DNA of 14,866 nucleotides from the NCBI GenBank assembly GCA_041485125.1, contig JBGPIT010000084.1, positions 1 to 14,866 of the forward strand. The letters run 5' to 3'. The notes under the pieces were generated by a model. It did no database searches, had not been told where the DNA came from, and saw only the letters and a list, made by a program, of their open reading frames with translations. The DNA is from JBGPIT01 sp041485125 (GTDB lineage Bacteria > Desulfobacterota > Binatia > UTPRO1). The translations under genes and the position numbers were made by a program. Shown in pieces: positions 1 to 6,440 of the stretch; the first letter of the stretch is position 1; each line of letters starts with the position of its first letter.

Positions 1-287
1 ACGGCACGCGGATCCTCCTTGCTGAAGACCGCGACGCCGCTGTACCCGCGTCGCGACCGCGCGCTCGACCAGCTCACGTGCGCGAACCGTCGCCGCAGCC
101 GCAGGGCTTCCGGAGCCTCGTCGAGCTCGGCCCGTACCTCCTGCAGGCCGACGACGTCGGCCCTCGCCTTCCGCAGCCAATCGACGAAGCCTTTGCGGAC
201 GATGGAGCGGATGCCGTTGACGTTCCAGGAGACGAAGCGGCGCGGGCGCCGTGGCGTGCTCGTCCGAACGGCGACGCCGCTGCTCAC
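1..287 (-). CDS. xthA: Exodeoxyribonuclease III (AP endonuclease family), N-terminal part, runs off left edge
   Basis: The visible 95 codons encode the start of an exonuclease III-type DNA repair enzyme, which cleaves DNA at abasic sites and removes 3' blocks. Directly visible are the FVSWNVNGIRS opening (metal-binding Asn), the RKGF segment, the metal-binding Glu in GLQEVRAEL, and RRGYSGVAVFSKEDPR, all in the order expected for the ExoA/XthA family. The rest, including the catalytic Asp/His half, lies outside the window. No in-frame ATG precedes the conserved start. A GTG at 285-287 is the only sensible start, giving a basic leader of about 16 residues before the first strand. It begins 16 bases after the stop of the upstream small gene, so the two are probably co-transcribed. 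No clear Shine-Dalgarno sequence is seen. The family call is firm; the exact start is less so. Confidence 0.88.
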   Translation of the reverse strand, partial: MSSGVAVRTSTPRRPRRFVSWNVNGIRSIVRKGFVDWLRKARADVVGLQEVRAELDEAPEALRLRRRFAHVSWSSARSRRGYSGVAVFSKEDPRA

Positions 288-303
288 GCGCGGCGACGGA
301 CCA

Positions 304-540
304 CTACCGCACCTCGCCGTCGAGCCGCGCGCGTCCCTTGTCGGTCAGACTGAAGACGCCGTCGTCGAAGGCGACGAGCTCGTCGGCCACCAGGCCTTCC
401 ATCAAGAGCGAGAACGCTTGGTGTCCCGACTGATAGAAGACCAGGCTATGAGTGTGCAGCTCGCGCATCGGCAGCGCGCCGCCGTTTTTGGCGAGGAACT
501 TCATGAGGCCGAGGCGCGCCGCTTGCGGGTCGGTTGCCAT
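304..540 (-). CDS. Small hypothetical protein, winged-helix-like (78 aa)
   Basis: I do not recognise a named family. From the ATG at 538-540 it encodes 78 residues: MATDPQAARLG, a helix around MKFLAKNGG, a segment MRELHTHSLVFYQSG, a helix SLLMEGLVADELV, and a short hairpin-like DDGVFSLTDKGRARL. The helix / helix / beta-wing order ending in 'LTDKGRA' resembles small winged-helix DNA-binding or PadR/MarR-type cores, but this is inference from pattern only. A longer frame reaches codons near 624, but that extra N-terminus is Arg-rich low-complexity sequence typical of non-coding GC-rich DNA, so I prefer the internal Met. It sits directly upstream of the exonuclease III gene on the same strand, 16 bases away, suggesting one transcript. 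Coding status is likely because composition and predicted structure look protein-like; function is unknown. Confidence 0.6.
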   Translation of the reverse strand: MATDPQAARLGLMKFLAKNGGALPMRELHTHSLVFYQSGHQAFSLLMEGLVADELVAFDDGVFSLTDKGRARLDGEVR

Positions 541-733
541 GGCCGCGATGTTGGCGCGCCGGCGAACGCGAGGCAAGCCGCCGGCCGAACGAGAGTGTGG
601 CCGACGTGCAACGCGTCGTCGCATCGACGCGACGCACCTCGCTAACCGACGAACGACTCCGCTGTTCCCTCACGGACTTTCCAGGTCACTCGAGCGGCAC
701 GATTCGTGAAGTGGCAGACCACGACGCCAAATG

Positions 734-740
734 AAGGAGA
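734..740 (+). promoter_or_regulatory. Ribosome binding site that fixes the hydrolase start
   Basis: AAGGAGA ends 5 bases before the ATG at 746. This strong Shine-Dalgarno lies inside the coding frame of the alternative upstream ATG at 731, so it argues that translation begins at 746 and not at 731. Confidence 0.75.
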
Positions 741-745
741 ATCGG

Positions 746-1663
746 ATGCCGCAAATCGGACCCGCGCAATCAGCAAAGGCCAGCTCCGCGGGGGAGACCT
801 TCCTCGCGAGCCGCGTCCGCTACCAGGACGTCGGCAGCACCGAGATCGCCTACCGGACCTTCGGCGCCGGCGAGCCGATACTCTTCGTTCACGGCTGGCC
901 GCTCTCCGGGTTCACGTACCGGAAGCTGGTGCCCCATCTCGCGGGACGCTTCGCCTGCCACGTCGTCGATCTGCCCGGCGCCGGCGACACGCGCTGGCGG
1001 CCGAACAACGACTTCAGCTTCACCGGGCAGGCGCGCAACCTGCTCCGCTTCGTCGACGCGATCGGTCTCGAGCCCTTTCACATCGTCGCGCACGACACCG
1101 GGGCGACGATCTCGCGCGCGCTGGCGCTCCTGGCGCCGCAGCGGGTCCGGACCATGACGTTGATCGGGACGGAGATTCCCGGCCACCGTCCACCGTGGAT
1201 CCCGCTCTTCCAGCGATCGGTGGCGCTGCCGGGCTCGGGCGCGATCTTCGGGATGCTGCTGCGGTCGCGCTGGTTCACCCGCTCGCCGATGGCGTTCGGC
1301 AACGTCTTCGCCGACCCGCGCCTCCTCGACGGTGAGTTCACCGAGCACTTCATCGCGCCGCTGCGCGACTCGGCGCACGCGCGCGAGGGTCAGTTCCGCT
1401 ACCTCGCGGGCATCGACTGGGCGCTCGTCGACCGGCTCGCGCAGGACCACCGGCGCATCAAGAGCCCGGTGCTGCTCGTCTGGGGCGAGAAGGACACCAT
1501 CTTCCCGGTCGAGCGCGCGCGCGCGATGGCGTCGCAGCTGGCGGACTGTCGCGGCTTTCGCGTCGTCCCGGACGCGAAGCTCCTGGTGCACGAGGAGCAG
1601 CCGCGGATCGTCGCGGATCACATCCTCGAGATGTTGCGGTCGGAGACGGCGCGCGCGGTCTGA
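746..1663 (+). CDS. Alpha/beta hydrolase with Asp nucleophile (epoxide hydrolase / dehalogenase-like)
   Basis: A 305-residue alpha/beta-fold hydrolase. The oxyanion-hole motif HGWP is at residues 49-52. The nucleophile elbow is AHDTGA with Asp117 in place of the Ser of esterases. The acid is probably Asp250 in WGEKD and the base His282 in LLVHEEQ. An Asp nucleophile plus HGxP is typical of epoxide hydrolases and haloalkane/haloacetate dehalogenases, which form an ester intermediate that water then attacks. Haloalkane dehalogenases normally carry a Trp just after the nucleophile (HDWG) to hold the halide; here it is Thr, so epoxide hydrolase or another Asp-type hydrolase is more likely. No signal peptide is seen, so it should be cytoplasmic. 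The start is set by the AAGGAGA at 734-740. It faces the HAD gene tail to tail with 30 bases between. Family confident, substrate unknown. Confidence 0.9.
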   Translation: MPQIGPAQSAKASSAGETFLASRVRYQDVGSTEIAYRTFGAGEPILFVHGWPLSGFTYRKLVPHLAGRFACHVVDLPGAGDTRWRPNNDFSFTGQARNLLRFVDAIGLEPFHIVAHDTGATISRALALLAPQRVRTMTLIGTEIPGHRPPWIPLFQRSVALPGSGAIFGMLLRSRWFTRSPMAFGNVFADPRLLDGEFTEHFIAPLRDSAHAREGQFRYLAGIDWALVDRLAQDHRRIKSPVLLVWGEKDTIFPVERARAMASQLADCRGFRVVPDAKLLVHEEQPRIVADHILEMLRSETARAV

Positions 1664-1693
1664 CGGCGGCGGCGGCACGCGCGACCCGGCGCG

Positions 1694-2386
1694 CTACCTC
1701 GCCGCGGGAGACGGCCGCGCCGGCGCGGCACACAACGCCGCGGGATCGAGCTCCGCGAGGGAGCCGACGATCAGGTCCGCCTTGGCGTACTGGCCGTGAT
1801 CCATCGCCGGATCGGGGACGGCGATCACCTGCATCCCCGCCGCGTGCGCCGCCTCGACGCCGACCGGCGAGTCCTCCACGACCACGCACCGTGACGGCTC
1901 GACGCCGAGATCGCGGGCTGCCAGGAGAAAGATGTCCGGCGCCGGCTTGCTGCGCTGCAGGCGCGGATCGTCGCCGAGAACGATCACCTCGAAGAGCGCG
2001 AACCAGTCGCGGTGATTTTGCGTCTTCAGCTCGAAGAGCCGGCGCGCCGAGCTCGTGGCGACGGCCTGCGGCACGCCGCGGGCGTGGAGCGCGGCGGTGA
2101 GCTCGCGCGCGCCCGGCATCGCCTGCGCCGTCGGCATCAAGGTCTCGAGCATCGCCTCGCGCTCGCTGAGGTACTGCTCGGGCGGAATCGGCAGCGCCAG
2201 CGTCTCGACGAGATAGCGCGCCGACGCGAGCGCGCTCCGCCCGATCATGTTGGCTTTGATCGACCAGTCGAAGGTCTTGCCGAAGCGGCCGACGATCCGC
2301 TTCGTCACCTCGGTGTAGAAGGGCTCGGTATCGAGGAGAACGCCGTCCATGTCGAAGACGACGTGGGTCGCCGGGCACGAGAGCAT
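1694..2386 (-). CDS. HAD-superfamily phosphatase, pseudouridine-5'-phosphatase (PUDP/HDHD1)-like
   Basis: A 230-residue HAD hydrolase with all four motifs: FDMDGVLLDTEP (nucleophile Asp12, acid Asp14), ATSSA (Thr111), SKPAPD (Lys147) and VVVEDSPVG (Glu171/Asp172). A cap domain lies between motifs I and II at about residues 20-95, as in the beta-phosphoglucomutase branch. The details go beyond the generic superfamily: DWSIKANMIGRSA, PTAQAMPGA, LFEVIVLGDDP and EAAHAAGMQVIAVPD follow, in order, the eukaryotic PUDP (HDHD1) sequence as I recall it. PUDP dephosphorylates pseudouridine 5'-phosphate from RNA turnover; activity on other sugar phosphates is possible. The ATG at 2384-2386 follows an AGGA a few bases upstream; a longer reading frame upstream is Arg-rich and overlaps the divergent motA-like gene. 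The last 12 residues are an Ala/Pro-rich tail. Confidence 0.9.
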   Translation of the reverse strand: MLSCPATHVVFDMDGVLLDTEPFYTEVTKRIVGRFGKTFDWSIKANMIGRSALASARYLVETLALPIPPEQYLSEREAMLETLMPTAQAMPGARELTAALHARGVPQAVATSSARRLFELKTQNHRDWFALFEVIVLGDDPRLQRSKPAPDIFLLAARDLGVEPSRCVVVEDSPVGVEAAHAAGMQVIAVPDPAMDHGQYAKADLIVGSLAELDPAALCAAPARPSPAAR

Positions 2387-2521
2387 CCGTCCTGTCTGCC
2401 AGAAAGCCGACCGCTCGGCGAATTCTGCCGGGTCCCGCGCTGCCGGATGCGCACTTTCTTCCGCGTCGATCGCCGCGGAGCGACGCGAACGGCGCGGCAT
2501 GAGTCCTGCTCGACGCGCGGC

Positions 2522-3331
2522 ATGCACATTCGCTCGATCATTCCGCCTCGACTGCGGTCTCCCCGCGGGGCGCTCCTCGCCGTCGCCGCCGCGACCGTCG
2601 TGAGCCTCGCTGCCGCGACCGGCTTCTTCGAGCCGATCTCGTTGCTGATCACGGTCGGCGGCGCGATCGGCGTCGTCTGCGCGACCTTTCCCCGCACCCG
2701 CTTGCGCAGCGCCTGGCACCATCTGATCGCCGCGTTCGACGACGGCTGCGACGCCGAAGCCGTCATCGCGACCTTGAAGGAGTACGCGCGCATCAACCGC
2801 GTCGACGGACCGCCCGCGCTCGAGCGGGCCGCCGCGAACGCCGCGGATCCGTTTCTGCGCTCCGCGACGCTGCTGGCGCTCGAGTGCGACGATCCGGACG
2901 AGGTCGAAGATGCCCTCACCGGCGAGCTGCGCGTGCGGGTCGCCGACGGCGAGGCGTCGCGACAGGTCCTGGTGACCCTCGGGAAGCTCTTTCCCGCGTT
3001 CGGCCTGATCGGGACCCTGATCGGCCTCGTCCTCCTCCTCCGCCATCTCGACGGCAACGACTTCACCGCGATCGGCGCGGGCCTCGGCCTCGCCGTGACG
3101 ACGACGCTCTACGGCGCGGTGCTCTCGAACGTCGTGGTGTTGCCGCTCGCGACCAAGCTCCAAGCGCATCTCGCACGCCGGACGCTGCTCATGCGGATGA
3201 CGATCGAAGGTTTGCTGTTGGTGCACGCGAAGGAGTACCCGACCCGCGTCGAGCGCGCGCTCCGCGCCTACGTGACGGGCACCGTCGAGACCGTGAATGA
3301 CCGTCCACTACCTGCCGAGCGCGCGGCCTGA
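2522..3331 (+). CDS. motA: MotA/TolQ/ExbB-family stator subunit, MotA-like
   Basis: A 269-residue inner-membrane protein that should form the ion-channel ring of a flagellar-type stator with the MotB-like partner encoded next. Two hydrophobic segments near residues 17-33 and 37-56 contain EPISLLITVGGAIG, the usual MotA second-helix pattern. A cytoplasmic domain follows with ARINRVDGPPALE, which matches the charged rotor-facing segment (Arg90 and Glu101 would correspond to E. coli Arg90/Glu98). Then comes KLFPAFGLIGTLIGLV and a last helix ending SNVVVLPLATKLQ. Pro158 and Pro208 sit where the two essential MotA prolines occur. The ATG at 2522 is the only reasonable start; no good Shine-Dalgarno is seen. 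The 3' end overlaps motB by 35 bases. No other flagellar genes are in the window. ExbB/TolQ is less likely because the partner has a MotB-type OmpA domain. Confidence 0.85.
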   Translation: MHIRSIIPPRLRSPRGALLAVAAATVVSLAAATGFFEPISLLITVGGAIGVVCATFPRTRLRSAWHHLIAAFDDGCDAEAVIATLKEYARINRVDGPPALERAAANAADPFLRSATLLALECDDPDEVEDALTGELRVRVADGEASRQVLVTLGKLFPAFGLIGTLIGLVLLLRHLDGNDFTAIGAGLGLAVTTTLYGAVLSNVVVLPLATKLQAHLARRTLLMRMTIEGLLLVHAKEYPTRVERALRAYVTGTVETVNDRPLPAERAA

Positions 3332-4226
3332 TCCCGCCGCGCGCGTCTGGCGTAGCGAGACGCCGCCGCGCGAGCCCCGCCCGCGATCCTACGGCATCCG
3401 CCGATACGGACGGTCGCACGAGGACGGCATCGCGACCGCCGATGCGCAGGACGACAACACGGCCTGGCTGCTCACGTTCAGCGACCTCGTCATTCTCCTC
3501 TTCGGCTTCGTCGTGCTGTCGGTCGCGATGACCCGTTCCGCGCCGGCGGCGCGGGCGAACGTCGTCGACACGGCGCCGATCGTTCCCGCGCGCAGCGCGC
3601 CGGTCGACGTCCCGGAGCCGCGTGTCGACGTGGCGCGCACCGTCATCGACGTCGCGCCGGTGATCCCGGCCCACGGCAACGAGCCTGACGCACCGCCGAT
3701 CGTGGCCGCGGAAGTCGTCGACGTCGCTGCGGCGGCTCCGGCGGCGAGCCCCCCGGAGGACGAGGCCGAAGGCGGGCGCTTCGTGGCGCTCGGCCGCTAT
3801 CTCGAGGCCTTCGGCACGGCGTCGGGCATCGGCGAGGCGATCACCGTTGCCGCCGACGAGTCGGGCGTCGAGCTCGCTCTCGGCAGCGATCTCGGATTCG
3901 CGAGCGGCCGTGCCGAGCTCGCCGCGTCGGCGCTGCCGCTGCTGCGAGAGGTCGGGGCGCTCCTGGGCGGCATGCCGGACGTCGTGCTCGAGGTGTCAGG
4001 GCACACCGACGCGGCCCCCGTCCATTCGCGGACGTACTCGTCGAACCTCGAGCTCTCGCTCGCACGCGCCGCCCGGGTGGCGCGCGCGATCGCCGGCGAC
4101 GACGACGCCCTCGCGGCGCGCATCGCGACCGCGGGCTTCGCCGACCACCGCGCGATCGCGCCGAACGCCCTCGCCTCGGACCGGGCGCGCAACCGCCGGG
4201 TCGAGCTTCGCCTCGTGCCGCGCTGA
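3297..4226 (+). CDS. motB: MotB-like stator subunit with OmpA peptidoglycan-binding domain
   Basis: A 309-residue protein with a cytoplasmic N-terminal extension of about 56 residues, longer than the roughly 25 in E. coli MotB, and one membrane helix, WLLTFSDLVILLFGFVVLSV (57-76), whose Asp63 is the ion-carrying residue of the family. A long Ala/Pro/Val-rich periplasmic linker (about 80-160) follows, then an OmpA-like domain (about 170-309) with SGHTDAAPV, SSNLELSLARA and RARNRRVEL. The S-N-x-E-L-S-x-x-R-A pattern is typical of MotB and not of TolR/ExbD. It anchors the stator to the cell wall while the MotA ring drives rotation. It begins inside the 3' end of motA (35-base overlap), implying translational coupling and balanced expression. 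Family firm; whether it powers flagella or another motor cannot be told here. Confidence 0.88.
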   Translation: MTVHYLPSARPDPAARVWRSETPPREPRPRSYGIRRYGRSHEDGIATADAQDDNTAWLLTFSDLVILLFGFVVLSVAMTRSAPAARANVVDTAPIVPARSAPVDVPEPRVDVARTVIDVAPVIPAHGNEPDAPPIVAAEVVDVAAAAPAASPPEDEAEGGRFVALGRYLEAFGTASGIGEAITVAADESGVELALGSDLGFASGRAELAASALPLLREVGALLGGMPDVVLEVSGHTDAAPVHSRTYSSNLELSLARAARVARAIAGDDDALAARIATAGFADHRAIAPNALASDRARNRRVELRLVPR

Positions 4227-4269
4227 CGCAGATTTTGCATCGGCGCCTCTCGACACATACGAGGGAAGC

Positions 4270-4602
4270 ATGGCGGACTTGGCAGCGAAGCAATGCGTGC
4301 CGTGTCGCGGCGGCGTCCCGCCGCTCGCCGGCGAGGCATTGGAGGCGCTACGTGCTGAGCTCGGCGGCGACTGGCGCGTCGTCGACGGGCATCACCTCGA
4401 GAAGGAGTATCGCTTCAAGAACTTCCGCGAGGCGCTGGCGTTCACGAACCGGGTCGGCGAGCTGGCCGAGGAGCAAGGGCACCATCCGGACATCTACTTG
4501 GCGTGGGGCAAGGTCCGGGTGACGATCTGGACGCACAAGATCGACGGTCTGACCGAGAGCGATTTCATCTTCGCGGCCAAATCGGACCGCCTCGTCTCCT
4601 GA
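4270..4602 (+). CDS. phhB: 4a-hydroxytetrahydrobiopterin dehydratase (pterin-4a-carbinolamine dehydratase)
   Basis: A 110-residue protein of the PCD/DCoH family, which dehydrates 4a-hydroxytetrahydropterin so that the cofactor of aromatic amino acid hydroxylases can be recycled. The N-terminus has QCVPCRGGVPPL. The active-site signature GHHPDIYLAWGKV is at about residues 70-82, with His71/His72 and a third histidine in WTHKIDGLTESDF (His89). The length is normal for the family. The ATG at 4270 follows GAGGGAA at 4261-4267. It lies 43 bases after motB on the same strand and could share its transcript, though function gives no reason to pair them. No phenylalanine hydroxylase gene is in the window, so it may act with a distant partner. 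Its stop lies 7 bases from the stop of the facing TetR gene. Confidence 0.95.
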   Translation: MADLAAKQCVPCRGGVPPLAGEALEALRAELGGDWRVVDGHHLEKEYRFKNFREALAFTNRVGELAEEQGHHPDIYLAWGKVRVTIWTHKIDGLTESDFIFAAKSDRLVS

Positions 4603-4609
4603 GGCTGGC

Positions 4610-5230
4610 TCAGCGGGTCGTCATCGTCGGCCGTTTCGGCAGGTGCCGGAGACCCATCCAGGCGAGCGCCGCGATGTGCTTCGCGACCTCTTCCACGGGC
4701 GGCTTGCGGACCTGCGTCCACCATTGCCCGACGAAGGTGACCATGCCGATCAGCGCGTGCGCGTAGATCGGCGCCGTCTTCGCGTCGTAGCCGGCGTCTT
4801 TCAGCGCCGCCGCGAACACGTCGCCGACGCGCTCCGCGACGTCGTTCAGTAGGCTCGACATCCCGCCGCGCGGCGACGTCACCGGCACGTCGTGGGCCAG
4901 GACGGCGAAGCCGTCGGGGTGCTCTTTGACGTAGCTCAGAAACGCCAGCGCGGCGCGCTCGACACGCTCGCGCGGCGAGCCCGAGCCGATCGCCTCGGCG
5001 ATCCGCCGCACGACGTAATCCATCTCGCGATCGACGATGACGGCGTAGAGCCCTTCCTTGCCGCCGAAGTGCTCGTACACGATCGGCTTCGAGACTTTGG
5101 CGCGCGCGGCGATCTCCTCGACGGAGGCGGCTTGGTAGCCGTGCTTCGCGAATACGCCGCGTCCCACCTCGACGAGCTGCGCGCGGCGGGCGGAGCTGGT
5201 CAGGCGCTGGCTCTTCTCGCGATGACCCAC
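4610..5230 (-). CDS. TetR/AcrR-family transcriptional regulator
   Basis: A 206-residue TetR-type repressor. The N-terminal helix-turn-helix domain is plain: GRGVFAKHGYQAASVEEIAA followed by RAKVSKPIVYEHFGGKEGLY (about residues 23-62). The C-terminal ligand domain (about 75-200) is helical and not assignable to a ligand by eye. The gene is divergent from the acyl-ACP desaturase gene, and the 191-base region between them holds two related palindromes (5243-5256 and 5365-5378). By analogy with DesT and FabR, TetR proteins that control desaturation and sense acyl-CoA or fatty acids, it likely represses the desaturase and itself; this is inference from position and sites. ATG at 5228-5230 was chosen because the HTH follows at the usual distance. 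Family certain, target probable, ligand unknown. Confidence 0.93.
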   Translation of the reverse strand: MGHREKSQRLTSSARRAQLVEVGRGVFAKHGYQAASVEEIAARAKVSKPIVYEHFGGKEGLYAVIVDREMDYVVRRIAEAIGSGSPRERVERAALAFLSYVKEHPDGFAVLAHDVPVTSPRGGMSSLLNDVAERVGDVFAAALKDAGYDAKTAPIYAHALIGMVTFVGQWWTQVRKPPVEEVAKHIAALAWMGLRHLPKRPTMTTR

Positions 5231-5242
5231 GCGGACAACATA

Positions 5243-5256
5243 TTACGTCTACGTAA
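5243..5256. promoter_or_regulatory. Putative TetR operator, site 1 (near tetR start)
   Basis: TTACGT-CT-ACGTAA is a perfect inverted repeat of 6-base arms with a 2-base centre, 12 bases upstream of the tetR start codon. It overlaps a TAATAT sequence (minus strand, 5245-5240) that could serve as a -10 box for tetR. Position and symmetry suit autorepression. Confidence 0.6.
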
Positions 5257-5352
5257 CCTACCCAATCGTATGTTCTCGACCATCACGCGAGCGGTTCATT
5301 GCGGCGGACAGAGCCAGTTAACAGGCTGATCAGGCTAGATTCGACCCCGTAG

Positions 5353-5381
5353 TTGACTCCAGACCTACGGTCCCGTAAGTT
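5353..5381 (+). promoter_or_regulatory. Putative sigma-70-type promoter of the desaturase gene
   Basis: TTGACT (5353-5358), a 17-base spacer and TAAGTT (5376-5381). The -35 box matches consensus at five of six positions and the -10 at four of six. Transcription would start near 5388, about 34 bases before the desaturase ATG. Operator site 2 lies between and over these boxes. Confidence 0.5.
5365..5378. promoter_or_regulatory. Putative TetR operator, site 2 (in desaturase promoter)
   Basis: CTACGG-TC-CCGTAA is an imperfect copy of site 1: the half-sites are (T/C)TACG(T/G) with a 2-base centre. Its inner TACGG/CCGTA arms are perfectly symmetric. An overlapping palindrome, CGTAA-G-TTACG, occupies 5374-5384. 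It lies between the -35 and -10 boxes, where a bound TetR dimer would block RNA polymerase. Confidence 0.55.
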
Positions 5382-5421
5382 ACGACACCGTTGGCAACTA
5401 CCACGCGAATGGAGGTCGAAC

Positions 5422-6363
5422 ATGTCGTCGTCACATGAGGTCATCGCGGCGCTCACGCCGGTCGTCGAGAAGGCGCTCGCGCGCCACCTGGAAACCGCCA
5501 AGGAATGGTTCCCACACGAGTACGTGCCGTATGAGCGCGGCCGCAGCTTCACGGCGGAACCGTGGGAGCCGTCGCAGAGCACGCTCAGCGAGGTCGCGAG
5601 ACTCGCGTTCGAGCTGAACCTGCTCACGGAGGACAACCTGCCCTACTACCACCTCGCGCTGTGGCAGCAGTTCGGGGGCGAGGGCCCGTGGGGCGAGTGG
5701 GCGCGACGATGGACGGCGGAGGAAGGCCGGCACTCGATCGCGATGCGCGACTATCTCCTCACGAGCCGCGGCGTCGACCCGGTCGCGCTCGAGCGGGCGC
5801 GCATGGATCACGTCTCGCGCGGCTACTATGCGAAGCGCCTCACCGATCCGCTCGACGCGCTGGTCTACGTCACGCTCCAGGAGCTCGCGACACGGATCGC
5901 GCACCGCAATACCGGCGCACTCACCGCCGACCCGGTCGCGGAGAAGCTGCTCACCCGCATCGCCGTCGACGAGAACCTGCACTACGTCTTCTATCGATCG
6001 GTCGCGAGCGCCGCGATCGAAGCCGACGCGTCGGCGATGGTGCTGGCAATGAAGCGCCAGGTGCTCGGCTTCGCGATGCCCGGCCTCGAGCTGCCCGACT
6101 TCCGCGAGAAGGCGATCCGCATCGCCGCGGCCGGCATCTACGACCTGCGCATCCACCACGACCAGGTGCTCACGCCGGTGCTGCTCACGCACTGGCGGCT
6201 CGGCGAGCTGCGCGGTCTGAGCGACGAAGCGGAGCGGGCGCGCGACCGGATCGTCACGTTCCTCGCCAGTCTCGACGCGAGCGCCGCGCAACTCGAGTCG
6301 GCGGCCGCGCAGTCGACACCGAGAGCGCCGGCCGGCACCGCAGCCGAGTTGCGCGTCAGCTAG
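5422..6363 (+). CDS. Acyl-ACP desaturase (soluble di-iron fatty acid desaturase)
   Basis: A 313-residue soluble di-iron desaturase that puts a double bond into acyl chains on acyl carrier protein. All iron ligands are visible: Glu70 in LLTEDNLPYY, Glu101 and His104 in WTAEEGRHS, Glu154 in TLQELATRIAHRNTG, and Glu184 and His187 in VDENLHYVF. These match the plant stearoyl-ACP desaturase pattern (E-x-x-H twice) and the mycobacterial DesA group. No membrane segment or signal peptide is seen. Residues from about 288 on form an Ala/Ser/Pro-rich tail unlikely to be catalytic. The ATG at 5422 follows GGAGG at 5411-5415. It is divergent from the TetR gene, with a promoter overlapped by a palindromic operator, so expression probably responds to a fatty-acid-derived signal. 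Position specificity of the double bond cannot be read from sequence. Confidence 0.92.
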   Translation: MSSSHEVIAALTPVVEKALARHLETAKEWFPHEYVPYERGRSFTAEPWEPSQSTLSEVARLAFELNLLTEDNLPYYHLALWQQFGGEGPWGEWARRWTAEEGRHSIAMRDYLLTSRGVDPVALERARMDHVSRGYYAKRLTDPLDALVYVTLQELATRIAHRNTGALTADPVAEKLLTRIAVDENLHYVFYRSVASAAIEADASAMVLAMKRQVLGFAMPGLELPDFREKAIRIAAAGIYDLRIHHDQVLTPVLLTHWRLGELRGLSDEAERARDRIVTFLASLDASAAQLESAAAQSTPRAPAGTAAELRVS

Positions 6364-6368
6364 CGGTC

Positions 6369-6400
6369 CGGTGAGAGCGCATCAGCACGCGCTCTCACCG
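6369..6400. terminator. Bidirectional hairpin between convergent genes
   Basis: CGGTGAGAGCGC (6369-6380) and GCGCTCTCACCG (6389-6400) are a perfect 12-base inverted repeat with an 8-base loop, starting 5 bases after the desaturase stop and 41 bases before the end of the facing gene. There is no T-run on either strand, so it may act as a stable 3'-end stem or Rho-assisted terminator instead of a classical intrinsic one. Confidence 0.7.
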
Positions 6401-6440
6401 CAACGACGCGGGTTACCAATTCGCCCGTCGTCTCAATGAC

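Noticed and set aside
746..1663. Haloalkane dehalogenase
   Set aside because: The nucleophile is followed by Thr and not the halide-binding Trp, so the specific name is not supported.
1694..3226. A 510-codon minus-strand frame suggesting an N-terminal extension on the HAD protein
   Set aside because: The first 280 codons are antisense to the motA-like gene and have shadow composition. The ATG at 2386 with AGGA gives a normal-length HAD protein.
2522..4226. Zorya-type phage defence (ZorA/ZorB)
   Set aside because: The MotA-like protein lacks the long cytoplasmic tail of ZorA, no ZorC/D/E-type gene follows, and the next gene is a pterin dehydratase.
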